Source of the DNA: Onishia taeanensis | GTDB taxonomy: Bacteria; Pseudomonadota; Gammaproteobacteria; Pseudomonadales; Halomonadaceae | Assembly (NCBI RefSeq): GCF_013349955.1 | Contig: NZ_JABVXC010000001.1 | Coordinates: forward strand, 62,001-126,000 | DNA: 64,000 bases | Direction: 5' to 3' | Part shown: positions 48,833-58,120 of the stretch, piece by piece | Numbering within the stretch: position 1 is the first letter of the stretch | How the letters are laid out: each line of letters opens with the position of its first letter | Notes under the pieces: model-generated | The model's input: only the letters and a program-made list of their open reading frames with translations | Database searches by the model: none | What the model was told of the DNA's origin: nothing | Program-made: the position numbers and the translations under genes

Positions 48833-50643
48833 TGGCGCATCTCGACCACAGCCTGACGCCCCACTGGGCAGCGGCCAACCGCGCACTGATCGCCAAGATG
48901 ATCGGCGAACTGAGCTACGAGCAGGTCATCACCCCCGCCCCAGACACCGACAGCGAGGGCTGGCGTCTCGACCTTGGCAGCACCGCCTGGCGCTTTCGGG
49001 CCACCCCCAACTTGTGGGGTCAACTGCAGGTACTCCCGGACAGCCTCAGTCCCACGCCCGATGCCGGCCTCGAGGCCGCCGATTTCCTGCTTCAGTTGGC
49101 CCCGGTGCTGGGCATGAGCGACGCCCAGGTGGCCGAACACCTGGAAGACCTCTTCGCCACCCTGCGAGCCGACTGCCGGCTACGCGAAGCCCGCCGCGAA
49201 CTGAGTGCCGACGACGCCATTCGACTGGCCGAGCCCGAGCGCCAGCGCCTCCTCGATGGCCACCCCAAGTTCCTGTTTAACAAGGGCCGTCGCGGCTGGG
49301 GGCTGGAGGCGCTGACGCGCTTCGCCCCCGAACACGGCGCCAGCTTCCGCCTCGGCTGGGTAGCCGTGGCCGCCGAGGCGCTGGCGACTGGCGGCGGGCC
49401 AGTGGATGCCGCGGCCCTGCTCGACTCGGCCCTGGACGCCGCCGAGTACTCCCGGCTGGAGCGGACCCTGGCGACCCGAGTCGCCGACCCCGACGCCTTC
49501 CGCCTGCTGCCGGTCCACCCCTGGCAATGGCAGCAATGGCTCGCCCCCCTGCACGTTGCCGATATCGCGCTGGGGCGTCTGCACTACCTCGGCGAGTTCG
49601 GTGATGCCTACGCTCCCCAACAATCGTTGCGGACCCTGACCAACGTCAGCCGGCCGGCGGCCTACGACATCAAGCTGCCGCTGACCATCATGAACACCTC
49701 CTGCTACCGCGGCATCCCCGGCCGCTTCTTGCTCGCCGGACCGGCCGCCTCGGCCTGGCTCAAGGCCAGGAGCCGGGACGACGAGGAGTTCACCCGGGTC
49801 CAGCTGGAGGTGCTCGCCGAGCCCGCCGGCGCCGTGCTGCCACATGCTCAGTACACCCACCTGGATCAGGCGCCGTACCGCTATCGGGAGCTCTTCGGGG
49901 TGATCTGGCGAGAGGCCTTGGCCCCACGCCTGGCTGCCAACGAGCAGGCGCTGCTGATGGCCGAGCTGATGCAGAGCGATGAGGCAGGGCGCCCTTGGCT
50001 TGCCGCCTACCTGGCGGCGGCCGGTGCCACGCAAGGCGAGGCGGCCGAGGCCTGGCTGCGACGAATGTTCGAGGTCACCGTGGTGCCTCTCTGGCACCTG
50101 ATGTGTCGCTATGGGATGTCGCTGATCGCCCATGGCCAGAACCTGACCCTGATCCTGCGCGACGGCTGGCCGCACCGGCTGGCGCTGAAGGACTTTCAGG
50201 GCGACCTGCGCTTGGTCGACGAGGATTTTCCCGAGGCCACCGACCTCCCCGCCGAGCTCAAGGCCGTCACGGTGCGCCTGCCCGCAGAGAAGCTGATCCA
50301 CGACCTGCAGACGGGACACTTCGTCACCACCCTGCGCTTTATCGCCCCACTCGCGGCTCACGCCGGCGTCTCGGAATCCCGTTTCTATCGACTGTGCGGC
50401 GAAGTGCTCGACGCCTACCGGGCTCGTCACCCAGCACTGGCCGAGCGCTTCGCCCGCTTCGACCTGTTCGCGCCACGCATCCTGCGACTGACCCTCAATC
50501 GCGCTAAATTCCTGCACCCTACCGACAGTGCCGCCGAGCGCATGCTGGCGGAGATGGAACTGTGGGTCGACAATCCGCTGCATCTCGCCGCGCGGCCGAA
50601 GGCCGCCGATAAGCCCCTCGCCAAGGAGATGTCCGATGACTGA
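48832..50643 (+). CDS. iucC: Aerobactin synthase IucC (NIS synthetase)
   Basis: A 603-residue second NIS synthetase that adds the other hydroxamate arm to give aerobactin. Motifs: GHPKFLFNKGRRG (143-155), LPVHPWQWQQW (226-236), TLTNVSRPAAYDIKLPLTIM, YRGIPGRFLLAGPAAS and IAHGQNLTLILRDG. It overlaps iucD by 8 bp. Confidence 0.94.
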   Translation: MAHLDHSLTPHWAAANRALIAKMIGELSYEQVITPAPDTDSEGWRLDLGSTAWRFRATPNLWGQLQVLPDSLSPTPDAGLEAADFLLQLAPVLGMSDAQVAEHLEDLFATLRADCRLREARRELSADDAIRLAEPERQRLLDGHPKFLFNKGRRGWGLEALTRFAPEHGASFRLGWVAVAAEALATGGGPVDAAALLDSALDAAEYSRLERTLATRVADPDAFRLLPVHPWQWQQWLAPLHVADIALGRLHYLGEFGDAYAPQQSLRTLTNVSRPAAYDIKLPLTIMNTSCYRGIPGRFLLAGPAASAWLKARSRDDEEFTRVQLEVLAEPAGAVLPHAQYTHLDQAPYRYRELFGVIWREALAPRLAANEQALLMAELMQSDEAGRPWLAAYLAAAGATQGEAAEAWLRRMFEVTVVPLWHLMCRYGMSLIAHGQNLTLILRDGWPHRLALKDFQGDLRLVDEDFPEATDLPAELKAVTVRLPAEKLIHDLQTGHFVTTLRFIAPLAAHAGVSESRFYRLCGEVLDAYRARHPALAERFARFDLFAPRILRLTLNRAKFLHPTDSAAERMLAEMELWVDNPLHLAARPKAADKPLAKEMSDD

Positions 50644-51943
50644 TTCTCGCGTTATCGACCTGGCCGGCCTGGGGGCCGGCCCCTTCAACCTGAGCATCGC
50701 TGCCCTGGCCGACTCGCATCTACCAGAGCTGTCCACCCGCTTCTTCGAGCGCCGCCGCGACCCCACCTGGCACCCCGGGCTAATGCTGCCCGACACCCAC
50801 CTGCAAACCGGTTTCCTAAAGGACCTGGTCACGGCGGTGGCCCCGGACAACCGGCACTCTTTCCTCAGCTACCTGGTCGCTCATCGTCGCTTCTATCGCT
50901 TCCTCAACACCGATACCGGCACCGTAAGTCGCGCCGAGTTCTCCGACTACCTGGGCTGGGCCGCCCGGCGCCTGGACAACGTCAGCCTGGGCGAGGCAGT
51001 GCGCGAGGTCACCCTGGACAGGGCCGGCTTCCGGCTACGCACCGACCACGGCGACTACCGGGCCCGCCATCTCAGCCTGGGCACCGGCAAGCGGCCCTGG
51101 CTGCCGGACTTCGCCAGTGCCTGCCTGGGTCCCCATTGCCTGCATGCCGCCGATATCGCCCACCATCGCCGCGACTTCAGCGGACGACGCGTGGTGATCG
51201 TCGGTGGCGGGCAGAGCGGCGCCGACGTTTTCCTCAATGCCCTGCGCGGTCACTGGGGGCAGCCCAGGGAACTGAGCTGGGTATCGCGGCGACGCAACTT
51301 CGAGCCTCTGGACGAGACGGCTTTCACCAACGAGTACTTCACTCCGGACTACACTCGGCTGTTCCACGGCCTTCCCCGTGATGTCCGAGAGCGCGAAGTG
51401 TCAGCCCAGAAACTGGCCAGCGACGGCATCACTCCTGCCGCCCTCCAGGCCCTGTATCGGGAGCTGTACCACCGCTTCGACGTGCTCGGCGAGCCCCGCT
51501 GGGCGCGACTCCACCCCCATCGCGAAGCCATCGACCTCAAGCGTCATGGCCTGGGGTTCGAGCTGACCACCTCCCATGGGCTCACCGGCCAGCGTGAGGA
51601 CTTCGCCGCCGACATCATTATCTTCGCCACCGGCTTCCACTCCCCGCTGCCGGACTATCTGACGCCCCTGGCGGACCGCCTCGAACGCGACGAGCATGGC
51701 GAACTGGTGTTAGGGCCACACTTCGAGGTCCGCTGGGACGGACCTGCCGCACACCGTCTCTATGCGGTCAATGCCGGCCGACACAGCCATGGCATTGCCG
51801 AACCCCAGCTGTCGTTGATGCCCTGGCGCTCGGCGACCATCCTCAACCATGCCGCCGGCCGGCAAGCATTCGACTTGAGAGAATACGAGGGTCCCATCGA
51901 TTGGCAGCCCGCGGCAGCCGCCGAATGGGCCCAGGTCATCTAA
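50636..51943 (+). CDS. iucD: L-lysine N6-monooxygenase IucD
   Basis: A 435-residue flavin N-hydroxylase, first step of aerobactin synthesis. FAD motif GLGAGPFN (11-18), WHPGLMLPDTHLQTGFLKDL substrate loop, NADPH motif VIVGGGQSGADVF and the C-terminal IIFATGFHSPLP. The ATG at 50636, with AAGGAG ahead, is inside the end of iucC; a longer frame from 50528 is a shadow of iucC. It is close in size to E. coli IucD (445). Confidence 0.94.
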   Translation: MTDSRVIDLAGLGAGPFNLSIAALADSHLPELSTRFFERRRDPTWHPGLMLPDTHLQTGFLKDLVTAVAPDNRHSFLSYLVAHRRFYRFLNTDTGTVSRAEFSDYLGWAARRLDNVSLGEAVREVTLDRAGFRLRTDHGDYRARHLSLGTGKRPWLPDFASACLGPHCLHAADIAHHRRDFSGRRVVIVGGGQSGADVFLNALRGHWGQPRELSWVSRRRNFEPLDETAFTNEYFTPDYTRLFHGLPRDVREREVSAQKLASDGITPAALQALYRELYHRFDVLGEPRWARLHPHREAIDLKRHGLGFELTTSHGLTGQREDFAADIIIFATGFHSPLPDYLTPLADRLERDEHGELVLGPHFEVRWDGPAAHRLYAVNAGRHSHGIAEPQLSLMPWRSATILNHAAGRQAFDLREYEGPIDWQPAAAAEWAQVI

Positions 51944-51972
51944 CCGCCGAGGCGACGAAAACGAGCGGTTGA

Positions 51973-52004
51973 ACCTGCCGGTGCTCCAAGGAGTGCCGGC
52001 AGGT
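51973..52004 (+). terminator. Hairpin after iucD
   Basis: ACCTGCCGG...CCGGCAGGT with a loop region that can also partly pair. It follows the iuc run by 30 bp; only a weak T stretch follows. Confidence 0.5.
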
Positions 52005-52028
52005 ATCGTTGCAAGGAAAGACATTACG

Positions 52029-52047
52029 AACAATAATGATTTGCTTT
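52029..52047. promoter_or_regulatory. Fur-box-like site upstream of fhuC
   Basis: AACAATAATGATTTGCTTT, with AATAATGATT as the Fur-like core, 36 bases before fhuC. Confidence 0.58.
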
Positions 52048-52082
52048 AATATCCACTTACACCACTCACCTCTGGACCCGTC

Positions 52083-52850
52083 ATGTTTGATGTCAGCGCC
52101 GCCACTTTCGAGGTCAATGGCACGCCCTTGCTACACCCCACCGATCTCGCCCTGGCTCCCGGTCAGGTGGTGGGGCTGATCGGCCACAACGGTTCCGGCA
52201 AGTCGACCCTGCTCAAGCTGCTGGCTCGACAGCAGGCGCCGAGTCGAGGTGAGATCCGCCTGGACGGCACGACACTTGGCGAATGGAAAAGCCGCGCCTT
52301 CGCCCGCCGGGTGGCCTACCTGCCCCAGCAGCTGCCGCCCGCCGAGGACCTCACCGGCCGCGAACTGGTGGGCTTCGGGCGCTATCCCTGGCAAGGCCTG
52401 CTCGGTCGGCCAAGCCGCGAAGACAAGGCGCAGGTTGCGCGCGCCATGAACCTGACCGGCACTCAGGCCTTCGCCGATCGTATGGTCGACACTCTGTCGG
52501 GCGGCGAGCGCCAGCGGATCTGGCTGGCCATGCTGCTGGCTCAGGGCAGCCAGTACCTGATGCTCGACGAGCCGCTGGCGGCGCTGGACATCGCCCACCA
52601 GATAGAGGTGCTGGAGCTGGTGCGCCGGCTGTGCCAGGAGCTGGAACTTGGGGTCGTCATCGTACTGCATGACATCAATCTGGCCGCCCGCTACTGCGAC
52701 CGACTCGTGGCGCTGCATGCGGGTCGCCTGCTGGCCGAGGGCACGCCGGAGACCATCATGACCGGCGACACCCTCAAGGCCATCTACGGCATCCCCATGC
52801 ATGTCATCTCACACCCAAGCGGTGAGCATCGCGTCGCCGTCGCTCACTAA
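52083..52850 (+). CDS. fhuC: Ferric hydroxamate ABC importer ATPase FhuC
   Basis: A 255-residue ATPase: Walker A GHNGSGKS (34-41), signature LSGGERQRIWLAM, Walker B YLMLDEPLAALD and VLHDINLAARYCD. The text VARAMNLTGTQAFADRMVDT agrees with FhuC. First gene of a fhuCDB operon next to the aerobactin genes, probably the import system for ferric aerobactin and other hydroxamates. Confidence 0.93.
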   Translation: MFDVSAATFEVNGTPLLHPTDLALAPGQVVGLIGHNGSGKSTLLKLLARQQAPSRGEIRLDGTTLGEWKSRAFARRVAYLPQQLPPAEDLTGRELVGFGRYPWQGLLGRPSREDKAQVARAMNLTGTQAFADRMVDTLSGGERQRIWLAMLLAQGSQYLMLDEPLAALDIAHQIEVLELVRRLCQELELGVVIVLHDINLAARYCDRLVALHAGRLLAEGTPETIMTGDTLKAIYGIPMHVISHPSGEHRVAVAH

Positions 52851-52864
52851 GCGCAGGACTCTCC

Positions 52865-53743
52865 ATGTTTCATCCAAGCCACCTGCTTGCCAGGCTCATT
52901 GGGCCATTGGCCCTGCTGTTCGCCTTCGCCGCGGCGACAACGGCGACAGCGGCTCCAACGCGACTGGCCACTCTCGACTGGACGCTCGCCGAGACCCTCA
53001 TCGCCCTGGATCATCCGCCAGTGGCGGCCGCCCAGGTCGATGCCTATCATGCCTGGGTCCGTGAGCCCAAGATGCCCAGTTCGGTCAGTGACCTCGGGTT
53101 GCGGACCCAGCCCAACCTCGAACTGCTGGCGAGCATCGATCCAGACCGCATTCTGATTTCGCCCATGTTTGCCAACCTCGCCCCCCGGCTCGAACGCATC
53201 GCCCCCGTCGATACTCTGACGCTCTTCAGCCCCGGTCGCGACACCTGGGACGAGATGTGCGAACTGACCCGCTCGGTGGCCGCTCTAATCGACCGCCCCC
53301 AGGCGGCCACGCGGCTGATCGAGGCCACGGAGGCCGAACTCGCTGATCTGACGTCGCGGCTGGACGATGACGCCACCCCGCTGCTGATCGTGCAATTCAT
53401 GGATGCTCGCCACGTACGGGTATTCGGTGAAAACGGCCTTTATCAGGCGGTCCTCGAACGCCTGGGGCTGACCAATGCCTGGACCGGCAACACCAACGCC
53501 TGGGGCTTCTCGCTGGTGCCTCTCGAAGCACTGGTGGGAATCGATGCCCGACTGGTGGTCGTCAAACCCTACCCGGCCGGCGTGCGCGCATCGCTCGCCG
53601 ACAGCGGCCTGTGGCAGGAACTCGTGCGTCGCCAGGGCGCCCCCTTGATCCTGGAGCCCGTGTGGAGCTTCGGCGCCCTGCCTTCCGCCCGGCGCTTCGC
53701 CGACCTACTGGTGACCGCCATGGAGAACGCCAATGCCCGCTGA
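52865..53743 (+). CDS. fhuD: Ferric hydroxamate periplasmic binding protein FhuD
   Basis: A 292-residue protein with a signal peptide ending TATAA. FhuD blocks: ATLDWTLAETLIALDHPPVA, GLRTQPNLELLASIDPDRIL, ISPMFANLAPRLERIAPVDT and NAWGFSLVPLEAL. It delivers ferric hydroxamates to FhuB. It overlaps fhuB by 11 bp. Confidence 0.93.
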   Translation: MFHPSHLLARLIGPLALLFAFAAATTATAAPTRLATLDWTLAETLIALDHPPVAAAQVDAYHAWVREPKMPSSVSDLGLRTQPNLELLASIDPDRILISPMFANLAPRLERIAPVDTLTLFSPGRDTWDEMCELTRSVAALIDRPQAATRLIEATEAELADLTSRLDDDATPLLIVQFMDARHVRVFGENGLYQAVLERLGLTNAWTGNTNAWGFSLVPLEALVGIDARLVVVKPYPAGVRASLADSGLWQELVRRQGAPLILEPVWSFGALPSARRFADLLVTAMENANAR

Positions 53744-55739
53744 GTCTTTGCCTCGCCCGCCTCTGCCACGGTTTCGGTTGACCCCCGGCCATGCCTGCCT
53801 GCTGCTTGGCCTGCTGGCAGCCACGCTTGCCGTCATGCACCTGCAAGCAAGCCTGGGGCTGACAGGCGGTCTGCTGGCTCTGTTCAGCGTGCCGGACGCC
53901 AGTGCGGACAGCCTGGTGCTGCACGTTGCCTGGTGGCCTCGGCTGGCCATGGCGCTATTGGCCGGCGGCGGCCTGGCACTGGCGGGGGTACTGATGCAGC
54001 AGGTACTCAGGAACCCGCTCGCCGCCCCCACCACCCTGGGCGTCACCAGCGGCGCCAACCTGGCGCTGATGGCTGCGAGCCTGATGGCTCCGGGGTTGCT
54101 GGCGCTGGGTCGTGAATGGGTGGCACTGGCCGGCGGCGGTCTTGCCATGGGGCTGGTCTTCCTGCTGGCCTGGCGGCGCGGCCTGTCGCCGATTGTGGTG
54201 GTCCTGGCCGGCCTGGTGATCAACCTCTATCTGGGGGCACTAGGCATGGTGTTGCTGCTTTTCCATCAGGAGGCCCTCAAGGGACTGCTGATCTGGGGAG
54301 CCGGGTCGCTTGCCCAGAATGGCTGGCAGGACGCCGCCTTTCTGGCCCCGCGCCTGGCACTGGCTGGCCTATTGGCCACTTGGCTAGTGCGTCCGCTCGC
54401 CCTGCTGGAGCTGGACGAAGCCGGCGCGCGAAGCCTCGGCATCTCGCTCAAGCATCTGCGCCTGGCGGGGCTGGGCCTGGCGGTCTTCATCACCGGTTGC
54501 GTGGTCAGCGTGGTGGGCATCATTGGCTTTATCGGCCTGGCCGCCCCCAACATCGTGCGCCTGGCCGGTGCCCGCCGGCTCGGGCCCAGGCTGATCTGGT
54601 CGACGCTGCTCGGCGCACTACTGCTGGCGGTTACCGACCTGCTGCTGCAGCGCTTCAGCGGGCTACTGCCCACCATGATCCCCACCGGGGCCTTCACTGC
54701 CGCGCTGGGCGCACCGCTACTGCTGTGGCTGATTCCACGCCTTCGCTTCGGCGGCAACGCGCCGCCCCGCGAGGCCCGAGCGGTCGGCAGCCGGCATCCC
54801 GCCCCTCGCCGACTCGCCACCAAGCTTGCCGCCGCGCTAATGGCGCTGGCCGTGATCGCGCTGCTGGCCGGTCAGGGCGTAGGTGGCTGGCAATGGGCCT
54901 CGATCGGCGATGGAGACCTGCTACAGTGGCGGCTACCGCGGCTGCTGGCCGCCGCCGGCAGCGGCGTGATGCTGGCCATTGCCGGCACGCTGATTCAACG
55001 CCTCACCGCCAACCCGATGGCCAGCCCCGAGATCCTCGGCATCAGCGGCGGCAGCGCCATCGCCCTGATCGGCGCGATATTTCTCTTGCCGGCACCGAGC
55101 AACCTGACGCTGGTTGGCGCTGGCGTGCTGGGGGCACTGGTCTCGCTGGCGGTGCTGGTGCTGGTCAACCGCAACAGCGGCTTCCAGCCCCAGCGGCTGC
55201 TGCTTACCGGGGTGGCGATTACCGCTCTGTTCGAGGCGATCAAGTCCCTGGTGCTGGCCGGCGGCGACCCTCGCGGCCAACAGATCATCGCCTGGCTGTC
55301 CGGCTCCACCTACTACGTCGACCTGACCAGCGCCCTGACGGTAACCGGGGCGGCTCTAGTGCTGGCGCTGGCCGCTGCACCGCTGACCCGCTGGCTGGAT
55401 ATCCTGCCGCTGGGGGCGCCCTCTGCCGCGGCACTCGGCTTACCGGTGGTCCGGGCCCGGCTCGCCCTGCTGGCGCTGGTCGCCCTGCTGACTGCCACCG
55501 CCACGCTGGTGGTCGGTCCGCTCTCGTTCGTCGGCCTGCTGGCGCCCCACATGGCAAGGCTGATGGGCTTTAGCCGCGCCAGGGCACACCTTGCAGGCGC
55601 GGCACTTACCGGCGCACTGCTGATGGTGCTGGCCGACTGGCTGGGCCGCCAACTGCTGTTCCCACAGGAGATTCCCGCCGGCCTGGTTGCCTCGCTGCTG
55701 GGCGGCGCCTACTTCATGTGGGGGCTTGGCCGCCGCTGA
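53733..55739 (+). CDS. fhuB: Ferric hydroxamate permease FhuB (fused double permease)
   Basis: A 668-residue inner-membrane protein made of two FecCD-like halves in one chain, the hallmark of FhuB. First half: QQVLRNPLAAPTTLGVTSGA and GFIGLAAPNIVRL. Second half (from about 350): QRLTANPMASPEILGISGGS and LSFVGLLAPHMARLMG. It completes the importer with FhuC and FhuD. In contrast, the importer at 33084-37185 uses two separate permeases. Confidence 0.95.
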   Translation: MPAESLPRPPLPRFRLTPGHACLLLGLLAATLAVMHLQASLGLTGGLLALFSVPDASADSLVLHVAWWPRLAMALLAGGGLALAGVLMQQVLRNPLAAPTTLGVTSGANLALMAASLMAPGLLALGREWVALAGGGLAMGLVFLLAWRRGLSPIVVVLAGLVINLYLGALGMVLLLFHQEALKGLLIWGAGSLAQNGWQDAAFLAPRLALAGLLATWLVRPLALLELDEAGARSLGISLKHLRLAGLGLAVFITGCVVSVVGIIGFIGLAAPNIVRLAGARRLGPRLIWSTLLGALLLAVTDLLLQRFSGLLPTMIPTGAFTAALGAPLLLWLIPRLRFGGNAPPREARAVGSRHPAPRRLATKLAAALMALAVIALLAGQGVGGWQWASIGDGDLLQWRLPRLLAAAGSGVMLAIAGTLIQRLTANPMASPEILGISGGSAIALIGAIFLLPAPSNLTLVGAGVLGALVSLAVLVLVNRNSGFQPQRLLLTGVAITALFEAIKSLVLAGGDPRGQQIIAWLSGSTYYVDLTSALTVTGAALVLALAAAPLTRWLDILPLGAPSAAALGLPVVRARLALLALVALLTATATLVVGPLSFVGLLAPHMARLMGFSRARAHLAGAALTGALLMVLADWLGRQLLFPQEIPAGLVASLLGGAYFMWGLGRR

Positions 55740-55750
55740 CGTTGCTGTCA

Positions 55751-55782
55751 CGCCGCCCCGGTCCAACCAGACCAGGGCGGCG
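55751..55782. terminator. Hairpin between convergent fhuB and receptor genes
   Basis: CGCCGCCCCGGT and ACCAGGGCGGCG with an eight-base loop, 11 bp after fhuB. A further inverted repeat (GACCGCG...CGCGGTC, near 55850-55880) could serve the convergent receptor gene. Confidence 0.5.
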
Positions 55783-55907
55783 AAGCACGCAAAGGCTACT
55801 GGCAAGACCTCGCCCGGCCCTCGAGAAAACCGCCGCCCGCCATCGAAAAGACCGCGCCCGGCATGACGCCAGACGCGGTCGATGAAGACACCTAACCAAG
55901 AGTCGAA

Positions 55908-58004
55908 TCAGAAACGGTAGCTCAGGCTGCCGATCACGCTGCGCGACTCGCCGTAGTAGCACCAGTAATCACAGCTGGCGATGTATTCCTTGTCGGTCAC
56001 GTTATTGACGTTGACCTGCGCCCGCCAGCTGTCGGCGAAGTCGTAGCTGGCCATGGCATCGACCAGGGTATAGTCCGGCACGGTGATCTGGTCGTAGACG
56101 CTTTCGCCAACATAACGCACGCCGCCGCCCAGCTTGAGCCCTGCCATAGCGCCTTCCTGGAAGCGGTAATCCAGCCAGGCCGATGCCTGGTGACGCGGAA
56201 TCAAGCTCTTGCGCTCGTCGCCTTCGCGCTGGGCATCCGTATAGGTATAGGCGGTGGTGAGCTGCAGCTGATCGGTGAGGTAGCCAACGCTCTCGAGCTC
56301 GAAGCCCTTGGAGCGCTGCTTGCCCACCTGCTCCTGACGCCCACCCCCCGTGGTGACCAGGCTGTTGCGCTGCTCGAGGTCGAAGACCGCTGCGGTGACA
56401 TAACCATCCCAGCTACGGGGCGCCACCTTGACGCCGGCTTCCCACTGCTCACCTTCGAGAGGCTCGTAGAGGCGCCCGTTGCTATCGGCGCTGGCTTGCG
56501 GCTCGAACGACTCGGTGTAGCTAAGGTAAGGGTTGATGCCATGATCGCCTAGATACATCACCCCACCGGACCAGGAGACCTGGTCATCATCGGCACGCTG
56601 GGTAGTGCCGTCGGTGCGGTTGAAGTTATCGGTTTTCGCCTGGTCATAGCGCACGCTGCCCAACAGCACCCAGCGGTCGTCGATACGCAGCTGATCCTGC
56701 AGATACAGGCCGGTCTGCCGTTTGTCGATCTCACGCTCGGTCAGCTGATCGCCGCTCACCGGCGTGTAGTTGCCATACTGGGGGTCGAAGATGTCGATGG
56801 GGTCGCCGAAGCTGAAGAGGTCTGCCTCCTGACCTTCCAGGCCAAGATCCTGATAGCCAAGGCCGATCATCAGGGTATTTTCGGTGCGGTCACCATACCA
56901 GGTCCCGATCAAGCGATTGTCCAGCATCCAGCTCTCGATATCGCCATCGCGATACACCAACCCGCGGGATGCCAGGCGCTCGCTGCCAGCTTGGCGAGCG
57001 GAAATGTAGGTGCTGCGAAGTTTCAGATCCAGATGGCTATAGCGCAGGTTCTGTTCGAAGCGCCAGGTGTCGTTCAACCGATGACGAAGCTCATAGCCCA
57101 GAGACGCCTGGGTGCGCTCGTTGGTGTCGTAGTCCGGCTCACCGTAACTCGTCTGAGGATCGACCTTGCCAAAGGGCGTGTCCTCGACGGTGCCATAAGT
57201 CAGTTTGAAGGGGTTGGTGGGGACCGCATCGTCTTTCTGGACGCTGGCCAGGAAGGTGATGCTGGTATCGTCGTTGACATCCACCTCAAGACTCGGCGCG
57301 AAGTAATAGCGCTCGTTCTCGGTATTGTCGAGATCGCCATCGCGCTGCTTGGCCATGCCGACCACGCGATACCGCACATCTCCAGTCTCGGTCAGCGGAC
57401 CGGAGGTATCGATGCCCAGCTGGCGATGATGCCGGTTCCCGACCTGAAGATTGACTTCACCCCGCCGCTCGGCCGTCGGTCGTTTGCTGACGGCATTGAC
57501 CAGGCCACCGGCCGGCGCCTCGCCGTAGAGAATCGACGCCGGCCCCTTGAATACATCAACGCTCTGCAGGCCATAAGGCTCAGGCAACCATTGATAGTAA
57601 CCGGTTCGATAAATGCGCAGACCGTCCTGGTAGGTGGCCTGATCGAAGCCCCGCACCTTGAACCAGTCAGTGTCGTTGTCGGCGCCATAATGTCCGGACA
57701 GCACGCCTGAACGGTAGCGGAAGGTCTCGTCAAGACTCTGGACATTGCGCTCGTCGAGCTCTTCGCGTCCGACCGTGGATACCGCCCGCGGTGTTTCGAT
57801 CGTTGGGGCGTTGACCTTCAGCGCGGTGGCGGTCACGACCATAGGATCGGCCTCGGTGCTGGCGGCCTGCTCGTCCTGAGCCATCGCCAGCTGTGGCGCA
57901 CAGAGCAGGGATAACGTCAGACCATAGCGAACGGCGACGGTCAGTGGCGATAGCTGCAGGTGCTGTTGCGAGTGGTGTTGCGAGTGGTGAAGAGGTGAGT
58001 GCAT
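55908..58004 (-). CDS. TonB-dependent receptor, FhuA/FoxA (hydroxamate) type
   Basis: A 698-residue receptor on the opposite strand. It has a His/Gln-rich N-terminus before the signal peptide (LSLLCAPQLAMA), TonB box DPMVVTATA, plug with WFKVRGFDQATYQDGLRIYR and VDVFKGPASILYGEAPAG, and barrel end VNNVTDKEYIASCDYWCYYG with the FoxA-type cysteine pair, then ESRSVIGSLSYRF. The ATG at 58004 was chosen because CAGGTAAG precedes it; a start at 58064 would run into the Fur-like site. It is a paralogue of the receptor at 40197. Confidence 0.92.
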   Translation of the reverse strand: MHSPLHHSQHHSQQHLQLSPLTVAVRYGLTLSLLCAPQLAMAQDEQAASTEADPMVVTATALKVNAPTIETPRAVSTVGREELDERNVQSLDETFRYRSGVLSGHYGADNDTDWFKVRGFDQATYQDGLRIYRTGYYQWLPEPYGLQSVDVFKGPASILYGEAPAGGLVNAVSKRPTAERRGEVNLQVGNRHHRQLGIDTSGPLTETGDVRYRVVGMAKQRDGDLDNTENERYYFAPSLEVDVNDDTSITFLASVQKDDAVPTNPFKLTYGTVEDTPFGKVDPQTSYGEPDYDTNERTQASLGYELRHRLNDTWRFEQNLRYSHLDLKLRSTYISARQAGSERLASRGLVYRDGDIESWMLDNRLIGTWYGDRTENTLMIGLGYQDLGLEGQEADLFSFGDPIDIFDPQYGNYTPVSGDQLTEREIDKRQTGLYLQDQLRIDDRWVLLGSVRYDQAKTDNFNRTDGTTQRADDDQVSWSGGVMYLGDHGINPYLSYTESFEPQASADSNGRLYEPLEGEQWEAGVKVAPRSWDGYVTAAVFDLEQRNSLVTTGGGRQEQVGKQRSKGFELESVGYLTDQLQLTTAYTYTDAQREGDERKSLIPRHQASAWLDYRFQEGAMAGLKLGGGVRYVGESVYDQITVPDYTLVDAMASYDFADSWRAQVNVNNVTDKEYIASCDYWCYYGESRSVIGSLSYRF

Positions 58005-58069
58005 GGATCTTACCTGATAGTGGGAGGCGGGATGCGTCAGGGGATGACGGTTGTGACATATCAAGAAAT

Positions 58070-58088
58070 TAAATGATAATTTTTTTTA
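58070..58088. promoter_or_regulatory. Fur-box-like site
   Basis: TAAATGATAATTTTTTTTA, with the ATGATAAT half and a degraded second half, 66 bases upstream of the receptor start on the minus strand. Confidence 0.5.
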
Positions 58089-58120
58089 TTTAGATTAACA
58101 ATGCCAACCCCTGATGCCGT

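Noticed and set aside
49180..50850. 556-codon minus-strand frame opposite iucC
   Set aside because: A GC-rich antisense shadow of iucC; no domain visible.
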